Source: Campylobacteraceae bacterium (GTDB lineage Bacteria; Campylobacterota; Campylobacteria; Campylobacterales; Campylobacteraceae). Taken from it: 64,000 bases of DNA. Of this stretch, positions 54,437 through 63,628 are shown one piece after another. Within the stretch, counting starts at the first letter, position 1, and every line of letters starts with the position of its first letter. The DNA is taken from contig JAIRXG010000011.1 of assembly GCA_031268335.1 (NCBI GenBank), forward strand, positions 89,290 through 153,289, written 5' to 3'. Both the position numbers and the translations under genes were made by a program. The notes under the pieces are model-generated. The model did no database searches and was not told where the DNA came from. It saw only the letters and a program-made list of their open reading frames with translations.

Positions 54437-54987
54437 TTTATCATTCCTCTTTTTCTGAGCTCTTCTTCATAGAGTCTTTCAAACACAAGGTCGTATTCTT
54501 CGGTTCCAGGAATTAATTTTCGTTTGTAATTGTCTATCTTTTCCAGTACAATATCTTGCGTTTTTTCATAAGTTTTAAGATACTCTTCTATCGCATTGTA
54601 GATAACATTTTTAACGCGGTTTTCGGAAACTTGATATTTTATGAGATTTTTATGATGCAATTGATTTAAAATTCTATGCGAAAGGTCGCTGTATCTCTCT
54701 TCAAACGACAATATAACTTTGTAATCTTTTGCGAGTCTCTTCTTGATAAGCCAAAACATATTTCTTCGGTCAATCTGCATAAACTCCATCTCTTCGCTGT
54801 TTTCATCAAGCATATCCGAAACTCTCTGCTCCAACGCCGCCTCTTTATTTATCTCCTCGACAATAAGAGTCTTAGCATCTTCAATAATCGGTTCCAACCC
54901 TTTTTGTAGCGTAATAAATCCCGAGTTTAGCAAATCTACAGCTATTTTACTTGCAATATAAGGAGCGTGCGGTAGCCTTATTTTCAT
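54433..54987 (-). CDS. DUF507 family protein
   Basis: 184 residues, soluble, all-helical and charged: MKIRLPHAPYIASKIAVDLLN, EQRVSDMLDENSEEMEFMQIDRR, LAKDYKVILSFEERYSDLSHRI and YEEELRKRGMIK. This matches DUF507, two helical repeats, conserved with carA in Campylobacter. Function unknown. It begins the operon DUF507-carA-TauE/SafE-kinase-regulator. Confidence 0.82.
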   Translation of the reverse strand: MKIRLPHAPYIASKIAVDLLNSGFITLQKGLEPIIEDAKTLIVEEINKEAALEQRVSDMLDENSEEMEFMQIDRRNMFWLIKKRLAKDYKVILSFEERYSDLSHRILNQLHHKNLIKYQVSENRVKNVIYNAIEEYLKTYEKTQDIVLEKIDNYKRKLIPGTEEYDLVFERLYEEELRKRGMIK

Positions 54988-55271
54988 TAAATTACCTTAT
55001 TTTTATTTCGTGTGATTGTAACTTATAAAAGGTAAATTTATGTTGAGCTGCGTCAAAAATGTCACAAATGAAATGCGCTTTTCAATAAACTTTTACAATA
55101 TATTATTCAAAATATATATAAAGTTGCAAAATAGCTTATAAAATTAACGAACCCGCTTAAATGCTTTATCCTTAAAGTATTAAAATAAAACTTTAGTTCT
55201 ACATGTAAGATAAGATTTCGAACAAGTTTAGGTTTTTGCTATACATGTAGGCAAAGTTATTAAAGGCAATC

Positions 55272-55616
55272 TTATTTTTGTGAACTCACATACTCATAAA
55301 GGCTTTCAAACTCTTCTATAGTAAGAGAGTATTTGGGCATAACCGATTTTGGATTATTTAAAGCCGCAAAAAATTTGGCTCTGCTTGCATTATTAATAGC
55401 GGGCGCACTCAATACCTTTTGTTTGCCTTTTTGCACATATGAAGCTATAACGTCGCCTTTGCCGTTCTCTCCGTGACACTTATCGCAGCCTATGCCTCTG
55501 GGGTTTGAATAGAGCAATTTTGCGTAATCCATTTTGTTTATAAAATCATCTGCTTTGAGCGTAAAAAATATAAAAAACAGCGTTAATAGTAGCTTCACTC
55601 TTGTTGTCTTTGCCAA
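55272..55616 (-). CDS. small periplasmic cytochrome c
   Basis: About 114 residues from TTG 55616; a GTG at 55598 is the alternative start, and neither has a good RBS. Signal peptide VKLLLTLFFIFFTLKA, heme motif C44-D-K-C-H48 in RGIGCDKCHGENGKG, and a late MPKYSLTIEEF whose Met is the likely sixth ligand. Class I, one heme, a soluble electron carrier for the oxidase or a peroxidase. The 284-base gap upstream (54988-55271) holds two exact TACATGTA (55200, 55242) and no gene. Confidence 0.85.
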   Translation of the reverse strand: MAKTTRVKLLLTLFFIFFTLKADDFINKMDYAKLLYSNPRGIGCDKCHGENGKGDVIASYVQKGKQKVLSAPAINNASRAKFFAALNNPKSVMPKYSLTIEEFESLYEYVSSQK

Positions 55617-55634
55617 AATTTAATAGTTAAATGG

Positions 55635-55640
55635 TATCAT
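55635..55640 (+). promoter_or_regulatory. -10 box for folD
   Basis: TATCAT, 40 bases before the folD ATG, in the 64-base divergent gap to the cytochrome gene. Confidence 0.4.
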
Positions 55641-55680
55641 ACCCAAACAATTTTTATATCGCTTTTAAAAAAGGAAATTA

Positions 55681-56523
55681 ATGGTGCTGCTTGACGGAAA
55701 AATGCTCTCAAATTCCATTCAAGATGAGATTAAACAAAAAACCGACAAACTCAGAAAAAAAAATATAACTGCAGGACTTGCCGTAATTTTAGTTGGCGAT
55801 GACCCTGCAAGTCATTCGTATGTAAAGATGAAAGAAAGGGCTTGTGCAAAGGCGGGTATTTACTCTATTTTGCACAAAATGCCCTCATCTATCTCTGAGG
55901 AGAAGATACTTGAGACTATCTATATGATGAATCAAAACCCGAATATAGACGGTATTCTCGTACAGTTACCATTACCTCCACATATCAATCAAACCAAAAT
56001 CATTGAAGCCATTGATGCCGCAAAAGATGTAGACGGTTTTCATCCGTTTAATGTAGGACGCCTTGTTGCAGGACTTGAGGGTTTTGTACCGTGTACTCCT
56101 CTTGGCGTAATGCGGCTTTTAAAACATTACGATATTGATGTCAAAGGTTTAAACGCGTGTGTAGTAGGGGCTAGCAATATAGTCGGGAAACCCATGATGA
56201 ACCTTTTGCTAAATGCGTTCGCAACGGTCGATATTTGCCACATCTACACTAAAGATTTGGCGTCTCACACAAAAAAAGCAGACCTTTTGATAGTGGGCGT
56301 GGGCAAAGCGGGACTTGTAACAAAAGATATGGTAAAAGACGGCGCAATTGTCGTTGATATCGGTATCAATCATCTAAAAGACGGGAAACTTGTCGGCGAC
56401 GTTGACTTTGAGGGCGTTGCGCCAAAATGTTCATTCATCACTCCGGTACCCGGAGGCGTTGGACCTATGACTATCGCGATGTTGCTTGAAAATACGATAA
56501 AAGCGGCGGAAAACAGAACATGA
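55681..56523 (+). CDS. folD: methylenetetrahydrofolate dehydrogenase/cyclohydrolase
   Basis: 280 residues, bifunctional folate enzyme interconverting methylene- and formyl-tetrahydrofolate. Tyr47 and Lys51 (SYVKMK) match the catalytic Tyr50/Lys54 pair of E. coli; GILVQLPLPPH, DVDGFHPFNVGRL, PCTPLGV, VVGASNIVGKPM and PVPGGVGPMTIAML are all present. RBS aaaagga. It is followed by lepB after 13 bases. Confidence 0.97.
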   Translation: MVLLDGKMLSNSIQDEIKQKTDKLRKKNITAGLAVILVGDDPASHSYVKMKERACAKAGIYSILHKMPSSISEEKILETIYMMNQNPNIDGILVQLPLPPHINQTKIIEAIDAAKDVDGFHPFNVGRLVAGLEGFVPCTPLGVMRLLKHYDIDVKGLNACVVGASNIVGKPMMNLLLNAFATVDICHIYTKDLASHTKKADLLIVGVGKAGLVTKDMVKDGAIVVDIGINHLKDGKLVGDVDFEGVAPKCSFITPVPGGVGPMTIAMLLENTIKAAENRT

Positions 56524-56536
56524 TTGAGGTAATCTT

Positions 56537-57439
56537 ATGAAGCAAATATTAAAAAAACTCTATCTCTTTTCAAGCAGCTGGACAGGTACTATAATCATAG
56601 TTTTTATCATTATATTTTTTATTGCGCAAGCTTTTATTATTCCAAGCGCGTCTATGCAAAATTCGCTTTTAGTGGGAGACTTTTTGTTTGCTAAAAAATT
56701 CTCTTACGGCATTCCCACTCCAAGAATACCGTTTACCAACACTCCGGTATTTCCGGATATTTTTGACAACGGCCATATAGTTGAGGGTGAAAGACCGCAA
56801 AGAGGCGATATAGTTATATTTTTGAATCCGACAACTTATGAAAATTATGTAAAAAGATGTTTTGCCGTAGGCGGCGATGAAGTCGTTTATAAAGACGATG
56901 TTTTCTATTTGCATCACAGTGAGGGCGACGAATATATAAAAAACAATTACCCCGAAGAAAAAATAGTAGAATTTTTGGGCAAACTTTGGGTAGTAAATCC
57001 TTACATGCAAACATATCCCGGCATAACATACGCCGATGTTGCATCAAATGAAAATTTGATATTCAAAAATGTACTAACTAGAGCCGACAATCCTTCGCCT
57101 TTTGTTTTAATGTCCAGAGTTTTGGCTATGACAGGAGCAAGCAGCATAGGAATGAAGCCTGTTAAAATCGGCGAATTTAACGTTACTTATGAAAACATTC
57201 CATTTAACGCATTTTATGCAAAAATTCCGCAAGACGAATTTTTTATGATAGGCGATAATCGCGATAATTCGCAAGACAGCAGATTTTTTGGAAGCATACC
57301 GTACAAACTTATCGTCGGAAAACCTTGGTTTATCTACTTCTCGTGGGATTCAAATAAAATTCCGCGATGGGAAAGAATAGGCAAATTTGTATCCTCTCTT
57401 GAAAAAAGAGAGTATGAAGAGGGCAAAATAAGATATTAA
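56537..57439 (+). CDS. lepB: signal peptidase I
   Basis: 300 residues with an N-terminal transmembrane helix (about 17-34) and the periplasmic catalytic domain: nucleophile Ser39 in PSASMQNSLL, general base Lys106 in YVKRCFAVGGD, and late box GDNRDNSQDSRFFG. It removes Sec signal peptides of many proteins in this window. It is co-directional with folD. RBS gagg. Confidence 0.95.
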   Translation: MKQILKKLYLFSSSWTGTIIIVFIIIFFIAQAFIIPSASMQNSLLVGDFLFAKKFSYGIPTPRIPFTNTPVFPDIFDNGHIVEGERPQRGDIVIFLNPTTYENYVKRCFAVGGDEVVYKDDVFYLHHSEGDEYIKNNYPEEKIVEFLGKLWVVNPYMQTYPGITYADVASNENLIFKNVLTRADNPSPFVLMSRVLAMTGASSIGMKPVKIGEFNVTYENIPFNAFYAKIPQDEFFMIGDNRDNSQDSRFFGSIPYKLIVGKPWFIYFSWDSNKIPRWERIGKFVSSLEKREYEEGKIRY

Positions 57440-57565
57440 TCCTCTACATGTATGCTATCGGCAGATGATTAGCTTTTGAATGCAAAAAAGGCGACTATCA
57501 TAAATTTTAATTAACTCTTTGAGAATTTAAGATAAACCCCCGCAATTTTTAGACTCTATATATTT

Positions 57566-57592
57566 AAAAAAGCGGTTTAAAGCCGCTTTTTT
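57566..57592. terminator. bidirectional intrinsic terminator after lepB
   Basis: AAAAAAGCGG-TTTAAAG-CCGCTTTTTT: a perfect 10-bp stem with T runs on both strands, 126 bases after the lepB stop. Textbook rho-independent structure. Confidence 0.82.
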
Positions 57593-58007
57593 GCATCAGC
57601 TTTATTTTATCTCTCTTTGCAATTTATAGTTTTGCTGCTTATAAAATCAAATGCTCATCCTAGCAAAAACCGCTTGTTCTTTTGTCTTTACTTTAAGCGT
57701 ATCTTTTTCGCTAAGCTTTTTCCTACATGTACAACTGATAAAACTACCGCATTTATATATCTAAAAAACAAAGATACACACTGGTTTTTATTGAGAATAG
57801 GCGTATGTTTTTAAAGCTTACATGTAAGAGATAATATATATTGAAAAGTAAAATTATACTCATAAAACCGCAATAAATTCGCCGTTATAATTGCCACAAT
57901 AACCATTGACACACTACATGTAGCGCGCATATAAATTCTTATTTCTTTGCTTCACAAATATTAACCATTGAGGGCTGAGAATAACTGTAGCTTAATTATC
58001 GGTATGA

Positions 58008-58013
58008 TATAAT
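58008..58013 (+). promoter_or_regulatory. -10 box of the rpiB operon
   Basis: TATAAT with TG two bases earlier (TGATATAAT), 22 bases before the GTG start of rpiB. It should drive the six-gene run rpiB-apt-trpB-dedA-pepA-ychF. Confidence 0.6.
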
Positions 58014-58035
58014 TAAAAATTTTAAAAGGATTTTC

Positions 58036-58482
58036 GTGAAATTTTACATCGCAAACGATCATGCAGGGTTTAGCATAAAATCCGACGTTATAAAAATACT
58101 AAAAAATAAAAATTGTGAAGTTATTGATATTGGAACGACAAGCTGTGAGAGAGTAGATTATCCCGATTTTGCGCATACACTTTGTGAGGCTGTGCTTAAA
58201 GATAACGAGAGTTTTGGAATACTTATATGCGGTTCCGGTATAGGCATGAGTATGGCGGCAAACAGACACAAAGGCATACGAGCTGCGCTTTGCCACGACT
58301 CATATACGGCAAAAATGGCGCGCGCGCATAATAACGCGAATGTTTTGTGCCTTGGAGAAAGAGTTTTGGGACTTGGCGTCATAGAATTAATCATTGACGC
58401 GTGGATAGAAGAGTCGTTTGAGGGCGGCAGACATGCCGAACGTGTAAATAAAATAGAAATTCGGCAAGAGGATGGTTGTTGA
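58036..58482 (+). CDS. rpiB: ribose-5-phosphate isomerase B
   Basis: 148 residues from GTG 58036 (aaaagga RBS). RpiB/LacAB fold: [29 protein letters not shown], and the active loop [16 protein letters not shown] with the catalytic Cys, then [10 protein letters not shown]. It interconverts ribose-5-P and ribulose-5-P; the purine salvage gene apt follows with stop/start overlap, so PRPP supply and use are linked. Confidence 0.95.
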   Translation: MKFYIANDHAGFSIKSDVIKILKNKNCEVIDIGTTSCERVDYPDFAHTLCEAVLKDNESFGILICGSGIGMSMAANRHKGIRAALCHDSYTAKMARAHNNANVLCLGERVLGLGVIELIIDAWIEESFEGGRHAERVNKIEIRQEDGC

Positions 58483-59039
58483 TGGTTGTTCTAAATGAAA
58501 AGGAAAAAGAGTATCTATTAAACACGATAAGAGATGTGCATGATTTCCCAAAACCCGGAATTATCTTCAAAGATATAACTACACTTTTAAACGACAAAAA
58601 GGCTTTCAACTTTTTAATAAACCACTTGACGCAAAGATATGAGTCGCTTGATTTTGAATTTGTAACGGGAATTGAGAGCAGAGGCTTTATATTTGGAGGG
58701 GCGCTTGCTGCAAAATTAAATAAAGCTTTTGTTCCTATAAGAAAACCAAAAAAACTGCCCTACACCACCGTAAGCGAAAAATACTCGCTCGAATACGGTA
58801 TAGACGAGATAGAGATACATATAGACGCTTTTGATAAATCATCGCAAAACCCGCCAAAAGTTTTACTTATTGATGATTTGATAGCTACAGGAGGCACCGC
58901 AAAAGCTGCGATAAGACTTTTAAAAAAGATACATGTAGAGTGTGTGGAAGCCTGTTTTTTAGTAAACTTGAAATTTTTAAAAGGCGATGTTGAGATAGTT
59001 CAAAGTACGCCCATGTATTCTGTTTTAGAGATTTTCTAA
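58482..59039 (+). CDS. apt: adenine phosphoribosyltransferase
   Basis: The start is ATG 58482, overlapping the rpiB stop (TGATG). 185 residues. Opening with [38 protein letters not shown] and the PRPP-binding motif [16 protein letters not shown]. It salvages adenine to AMP. The stop and the next ATG overlap by one base (TAATG). Confidence 0.95.
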   Translation: MVVLNEKEKEYLLNTIRDVHDFPKPGIIFKDITTLLNDKKAFNFLINHLTQRYESLDFEFVTGIESRGFIFGGALAAKLNKAFVPIRKPKKLPYTTVSEKYSLEYGIDEIEIHIDAFDKSSQNPPKVLLIDDLIATGGTAKAAIRLLKKIHVECVEACFLVNLKFLKGDVEIVQSTPMYSVLEIF

Positions 59040-60241
59040 TGTATATTCCAAAACCATCAAAATTTGACCCGAATGATTTAGGACATTTTGGTATATATGG
59101 CGGACGTTTTGTGCCAGAAACTCTTATGCCGGTTTTGCAAGAACTGGAAATTGAGTATAGAAAAGTACGCTTCGATAAAGAGTTTTGGAGTGATGTCGAT
59201 AAGTATTTTAAAGATTATATCGGGCGACCTTCGCCTCTTTACTTTGCACAAAATCTCTCAAATGAAATCGGAGCGAAAATCTATCTAAAAAGAGAAGACT
59301 TAAATCACACAGGCTCACATAAGATAAACAATACTATCGCGCAAGGACTTCTTGCAAAAAAGATGGGTAAGAAAAAGATTATCGCCGAAACAGGAGCAGG
59401 GCAGCATGGAGTTGCAAGCTCGACCGTAGCGGCTCTTTTGGGGCTTGAGTGTGAAATATTTATGGGCGAAAAAGATACTATAAGGCAAGAACTTAACGTA
59501 TTTCGTATGAAACTCTTAGGTGCTAAAGTACATAGCGTAAAAAGCGGCAGCAAAACGCTCAAAGACGCTATGAACGACGCTATAAGACATTGGGTAACAA
59601 ATGCCAGAGATACATTTTATGTTATAGGTACGGTTGCAGGACCTCATCCGTATCCTATGATGGTTAGAGATTTTCAAGCGGTCATCGGCGATGAAGCAAG
59701 GAAACAAATTTTGCAAATAGAGGGAAAATTGCCTGATTTTGTCGTTGCATGTATCGGCGGAGGCAGTAACGCTATGGGAATTTTCAGTCGCTTTTTAGAA
59801 GATGAGAGCGTGAAATGTATCGGCATAGAAGCGGGCGGCATGGGCATAGACACAAATAAACACGGAGCAAGTTTAGCGCGTGGAAGTGAAGGTGTTTTGC
59901 ACGGACAAATGAGCTACCTTTTACAAGATGAAGACGGTCAAATACAAGAAGCTTACTCTATATCCGCAGGTCTTGACTACCCGGGAATAGGACCGGAGCA
60001 CGCGTATTTAAAAAGTCTGGACAAAGTAAAATACGACAATATAACCGATGAAGAAGCGCTTGAGGCTTTTGTATGGTTATCAAAAATAGAGGGTATTATA
60101 CCTGCTTTTGAAAGTGCGCACGCAATAGCATATCTAAAAAAAATGCCAAAAGAGACTATCAAAAACTCTATTATTATAGTAAATATCTCCGGACGCGGCG
60201 ACAAAGATATGATTCAAGCAAAAACAATGCTTGAATTTTAA
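59039..60241 (+). CDS. trpB: tryptophan synthase beta subunit
   Basis: 400 residues, PLP enzyme condensing indole and serine. [14 protein letters not shown] opening, the PLP lysine Lys95 in [21 protein letters not shown], the phosphate loop [10 protein letters not shown] and [13 protein letters not shown]. TrpB1 type. It is separated from trpA by about 44 kb and lies in a salvage/housekeeping operon, not a trp operon. Confidence 0.97.
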   Translation: MYIPKPSKFDPNDLGHFGIYGGRFVPETLMPVLQELEIEYRKVRFDKEFWSDVDKYFKDYIGRPSPLYFAQNLSNEIGAKIYLKREDLNHTGSHKINNTIAQGLLAKKMGKKKIIAETGAGQHGVASSTVAALLGLECEIFMGEKDTIRQELNVFRMKLLGAKVHSVKSGSKTLKDAMNDAIRHWVTNARDTFYVIGTVAGPHPYPMMVRDFQAVIGDEARKQILQIEGKLPDFVVACIGGGSNAMGIFSRFLEDESVKCIGIEAGGMGIDTNKHGASLARGSEGVLHGQMSYLLQDEDGQIQEAYSISAGLDYPGIGPEHAYLKSLDKVKYDNITDEEALEAFVWLSKIEGIIPAFESAHAIAYLKKMPKETIKNSIIIVNISGRGDKDMIQAKTMLEF

Positions 60242-60253
60242 ATAAGGTTTTTG

Positions 60254-60862
60254 ATGGAAGAATTACTTAGCGAACTGATTTTAAAATATGGGTATATCAT
60301 TCTTTTTTTATGGTGTATTTTAGAAGGCGAAATGGCGCTTATTATGGGCGGTATACTCGCGCACTCCGGGGATATGAATCTTTATTGGGCTATTTTTATA
60401 GCCGGACTCGGAGGATTTGCGGGAGATCAGATATACTTTTACGTAGGAAGATTTTTCAAAAAAAATATCAACAAAAAGTTAAAAAAACAGAGACGAAAAT
60501 TTGCCATAGCGCACATACTCTTAAAGCGTCACGGATGGCCCATAATATTTATGCAGCGTTACATGTACGGACTTAGAACCATTATACCCATATCCATAGG
60601 TATCACCCGTTACAATGCAAAAAAATTTGCTTTGATTAACCTAATAAGCGCATGGTGTTGGGCGACGGTTACGATATTGCCGGCTTACTTGCTTGGAGAA
60701 CATATATGGAATGTGCTGAATTTTGCCAAAAAACATTGGTATTTTGCTATACCTGTGGTTATAATTTTTGCCTATATAATAATTTCTGTTTTCAAGCGAA
60801 TAGAAAATAACTTTTATGAAAAAAAATTGGGGAATAAAAATGAATATCAAAACAACAAATGA
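60254..60862 (+). CDS. DedA family membrane protein
   Basis: The start is ATG 60254; a TTG just before is less likely. 202 residues with four to five transmembrane segments and the DedA motifs EGEMALIMGGILAHSGDM, GGFAGDQIYFYVGRFF, and the basic FMQRYMYGLRTIIPISIG. DedA proteins flip lipids (undecaprenyl phosphate or phospholipids) across the membrane. It overlaps pepA at its end by 23 bases. Confidence 0.87.
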   Translation: MEELLSELILKYGYIILFLWCILEGEMALIMGGILAHSGDMNLYWAIFIAGLGGFAGDQIYFYVGRFFKKNINKKLKKQRRKFAIAHILLKRHGWPIIFMQRYMYGLRTIIPISIGITRYNAKKFALINLISAWCWATVTILPAYLLGEHIWNVLNFAKKHWYFAIPVVIIFAYIIISVFKRIENNFYEKKLGNKNEYQNNK

Positions 60863-62303
60863 AACTTTAGAAAATATAGATACGCAAGCGGTTATAACTT
60901 TTATAATCAATAAAGATTTTGATCATATCTGGGTCAAACACAAAAAAGTTTTGGAAAATGCAAATTTTAAAGCTGAAAGCGAGGATGGAATACTGCTCGC
61001 CGAAAACGGATATATATATATCGGCTGCGCAAATTTACAATCTGACGAACTTCGTTTGGCAGCGGCAAAAGCCATCAAGATATTAAAACAAACATCATAT
61101 AAAAGTGTGAAAATCGGCTCATATATAGAAAAAACGGCTGTCGAGTCAATAGGGGCATTAATAGAAGGATTTGTGTTGGGTAGCTATGAGTTTACAAAAT
61201 ACAAAAGCAAAACCGAACCGTTAAAATTAGAAGAGATAATAATATCAACAGAAAGTTACAATCAAAATACAACTTCGCTTGAGGCGTTAAATAGTATAAA
61301 CAACAGCGCACAAATTATAGCAAATGCCGTAAATTACACAAAAGAGATTGTAAATACTGCTCCTTATGATTATACTCCTGTTAAAATGGCTGAAGACGCG
61401 TTGAAACTTACATCTATTGAGGGAGTAACTTGCAAGGTTTTTGATGAAAAATTTTTGGAAGAAGAAAAAATGGGAGCATTCTTGGCTGTAAATAGAGCAA
61501 GCATCCACCCTCCTCGCCTAATACACTTAACCTACATGCCAAAAGAAAAATCCAAAAAAAGAGTGGTATTTGTAGGCAAAGGATTGACTTACGATAGCGG
61601 CGGACTTAGTTTAAAACCAAGCGATTATATGATAAGCATGAAAGCTGATAAAAGCGGCGGGGCTGCCGTTATGGCAATCTTGAAAGGAGCAGCGGAGTTA
61701 AATCTGCCTTTTGAAATTCACGCTATCATAGGCGCTACGGAAAATATGATAGGCGGCAACGCTTACAAACCGGACGATGTTTTAACGGCAAAAAACGGCA
61801 AAACGATAGAAGTTAGAAATACCGATGCAGAGGGTCGTTTGGTACTTGCCGACTGCCTTGTTTACGCACAAGAGTTAAAACCGGATATTTTAATAGACAT
61901 GGCAACGCTAACAGGAGCTTGCGTAGTAGCTCTTGGAGAATACACCACGGGTATTATGGGACATAACGATAAATTAAAGCATGAATTATACCGCGCAGCT
62001 ATACAAAGCGGAGAGCTTGTAAATGCTCTATCATTCAACAGATATCTAAAAAAACTCCTCAAAAGCGCCGTTGCCGATATTTCAAACGTCTCTTCGTCAA
62101 GATATGGAGGAGCCATAACCGCCGCGCTGTTTTTGGATAATTTCATAGAAGAAGAGTATAAAGACAAATGGCTTCATTTGGATATAGCAGGACCGGCTTA
62201 CATCGAAAAAGATTGGGGTTACAATCAAAGCGGAGCAAGCGGTGCCGGGGTGCGTATGAATCTATATTGGCTTATGCTGCAAAATCAAGAAAAGGATAAA
62301 TAA
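60840..62303 (+). CDS. pepA: leucyl aminopeptidase (M17)
   Basis: The start is ATG 60840 with a gggga RBS inside dedA. 487 residues. The C-terminal catalytic domain holds GKGLTYDSGGLSLKPS, MKADKSGGAAVM (metal-binding Lys and Asp), the signature NTDAEGRLVLAD and MATLTGACVVALG. The two metal ions bind Asp and Glu of these motifs. Releases N-terminal amino acids; hexameric in homologues. Its stop overlaps the ychF ATG. Confidence 0.95.
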   Translation: MNIKTTNETLENIDTQAVITFIINKDFDHIWVKHKKVLENANFKAESEDGILLAENGYIYIGCANLQSDELRLAAAKAIKILKQTSYKSVKIGSYIEKTAVESIGALIEGFVLGSYEFTKYKSKTEPLKLEEIIISTESYNQNTTSLEALNSINNSAQIIANAVNYTKEIVNTAPYDYTPVKMAEDALKLTSIEGVTCKVFDEKFLEEEKMGAFLAVNRASIHPPRLIHLTYMPKEKSKKRVVFVGKGLTYDSGGLSLKPSDYMISMKADKSGGAAVMAILKGAAELNLPFEIHAIIGATENMIGGNAYKPDDVLTAKNGKTIEVRNTDAEGRLVLADCLVYAQELKPDILIDMATLTGACVVALGEYTTGIMGHNDKLKHELYRAAIQSGELVNALSFNRYLKKLLKSAVADISNVSSSRYGGAITAALFLDNFIEEEYKDKWLHLDIAGPAYIEKDWGYNQSGASGAGVRMNLYWLMLQNQEKDK

Positions 62304-63403
62304 TGGGCTTAGGCGTTGGTATAATAGGACTTCCAAATGTAGGCAAATCAACAACATTTAATGCGCTCACAAAAGCTCAAAACGCCGAATCGGCAAATTA
62401 TCCGTTTTGTACTATTGAGCCAAACAAGGCTATTGTTCCCGTCCCGGACATACGTCTTTTGGAACTTGCAAAAATAGTAGATCCCGAACGTATTCAACAT
62501 TCGACTATTGATTTTGTAGATATAGCCGGACTTGTCAGAGGAGCTAGCAAAGGCGAAGGACTTGGCAATCAGTTTTTATCAAACATAAGAGAAGTTGAGG
62601 TGATACTTCACATCGTGCGTTGTTTTGAAGATGAAAATATAACACATGTAGAAGGCGGCATAGATCCTTTAAGAGATATTGAGATAATAGAAACCGAGCT
62701 TATTTTGGCGGATTTACAACAACTTGATAAAAAAATAGAAAAACTTTCCCGTCAAGCTAAATCTGACAAAGATGCAAAAACACAGCTTGATATTGCTTTA
62801 AAACTCGCAGACCATTTGGATAGTTTAAAAACGGTAAGTTCATTTGAAGATAAAGAAAATCCATCATTTACAGCGCTCAATAAAGAGCTTAGATTTTTAT
62901 CCGGAAAAACAGTGATATTCGGAGCAAATGTTGATGAAAACGCACTTTTAGAAGACAATGTTCATGTAAAAAATCTAAAAGAATATGCTAAAACTACAAA
63001 TGCCGACGTTATAAAATTATGCGCAAAAATAGAAGAAGAGATAGTAGCTTTAAATGACGAAGAAGCTAAAGAGTTTTTAAACGAACTTGGCATCAAAGAG
63101 AGCGGACTTGATAAAATAGTACGTTTGTCGTTTGAAAAATTGGGACTTATCAGCTACTTCACCGCAGGCGTTAAAGAGGTTAGAGCGTGGACTATAGAAA
63201 AGGGTTGGAAAGCTCCTAAAGCCGCCTCTGTTATTCACAATGATTTTGAAAAAGGTTTTATCAGAGCCGAAGTTATCTCTTATGACGATTATATAGCCAA
63301 TAAAGGCGAAACAGGCGCAAAAGAGGTCGGCAAAATGCGGCTTGAGGGCAAAGACTATATCGTCAAAGATGGCGATGTGATGCACTTTAGATTTAATGTA
63401 TGA
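62303..63403 (+). CDS. ychF: redox-regulated ATPase/GTPase YchF (OLA1 type)
   Basis: 366 residues. G1 GLPNVGKST, the YchF-specific NYPFCTIEPN, G3 DIAGLVRGASKGEGLGN, the coiled-coil insert (about 130-200) and a C-terminal TGS domain (LISYFTAGVKEVRAWT, FRFNV end). Binds ATP more than GTP in this family and associates with ribosomes in stress. Last gene of the operon; the 225 bases after it hold one near-copy TACATGTG (63597) and no terminator that I can be sure of. Confidence 0.96.
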   Translation: MGLGVGIIGLPNVGKSTTFNALTKAQNAESANYPFCTIEPNKAIVPVPDIRLLELAKIVDPERIQHSTIDFVDIAGLVRGASKGEGLGNQFLSNIREVEVILHIVRCFEDENITHVEGGIDPLRDIEIIETELILADLQQLDKKIEKLSRQAKSDKDAKTQLDIALKLADHLDSLKTVSSFEDKENPSFTALNKELRFLSGKTVIFGANVDENALLEDNVHVKNLKEYAKTTNADVIKLCAKIEEEIVALNDEEAKEFLNELGIKESGLDKIVRLSFEKLGLISYFTAGVKEVRAWTIEKGWKAPKAASVIHNDFEKGFIRAEVISYDDYIANKGETGAKEVGKMRLEGKDYIVKDGDVMHFRFNV

Positions 63404-63628
63404 TTGACGATTAAAATCGCTCAAGGAATTAAATAATCTTTGGTTTTTTAAAAATTTCGGTCTATTTTCATTTTCTAATTCACATTGTTTGCCGTTGTTT
63501 TTAAAAATTTTGGCGCTTTTTGTTCATTTTTTATTTTTGCTTGTTCGATATAGACTATTTGTCTCAATCCGCTAAACAAATATTGTGAAAATTAATACAT
63601 GTGAGCGCTTTATTTTATAAAATAAAGC

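Larger units (their letters stand above)
57440..58035. other. gene-free stretch with four TACATGTA palindromes
   Basis: Exact TACATGTA at 57445, 57724, 57819 and 57915 in about 480 bases, plus a bidirectional hairpin (57566-57592). A 65-codon frame at 57617 has no RBS or family resemblance and is not called. Confidence 0.55.

Noticed and set aside
57617..57814. 65-codon plus-strand ORF downstream of lepB
   Set aside because: Lies after a terminator with no RBS and low-complexity aromatic/Lys composition; probably chance.
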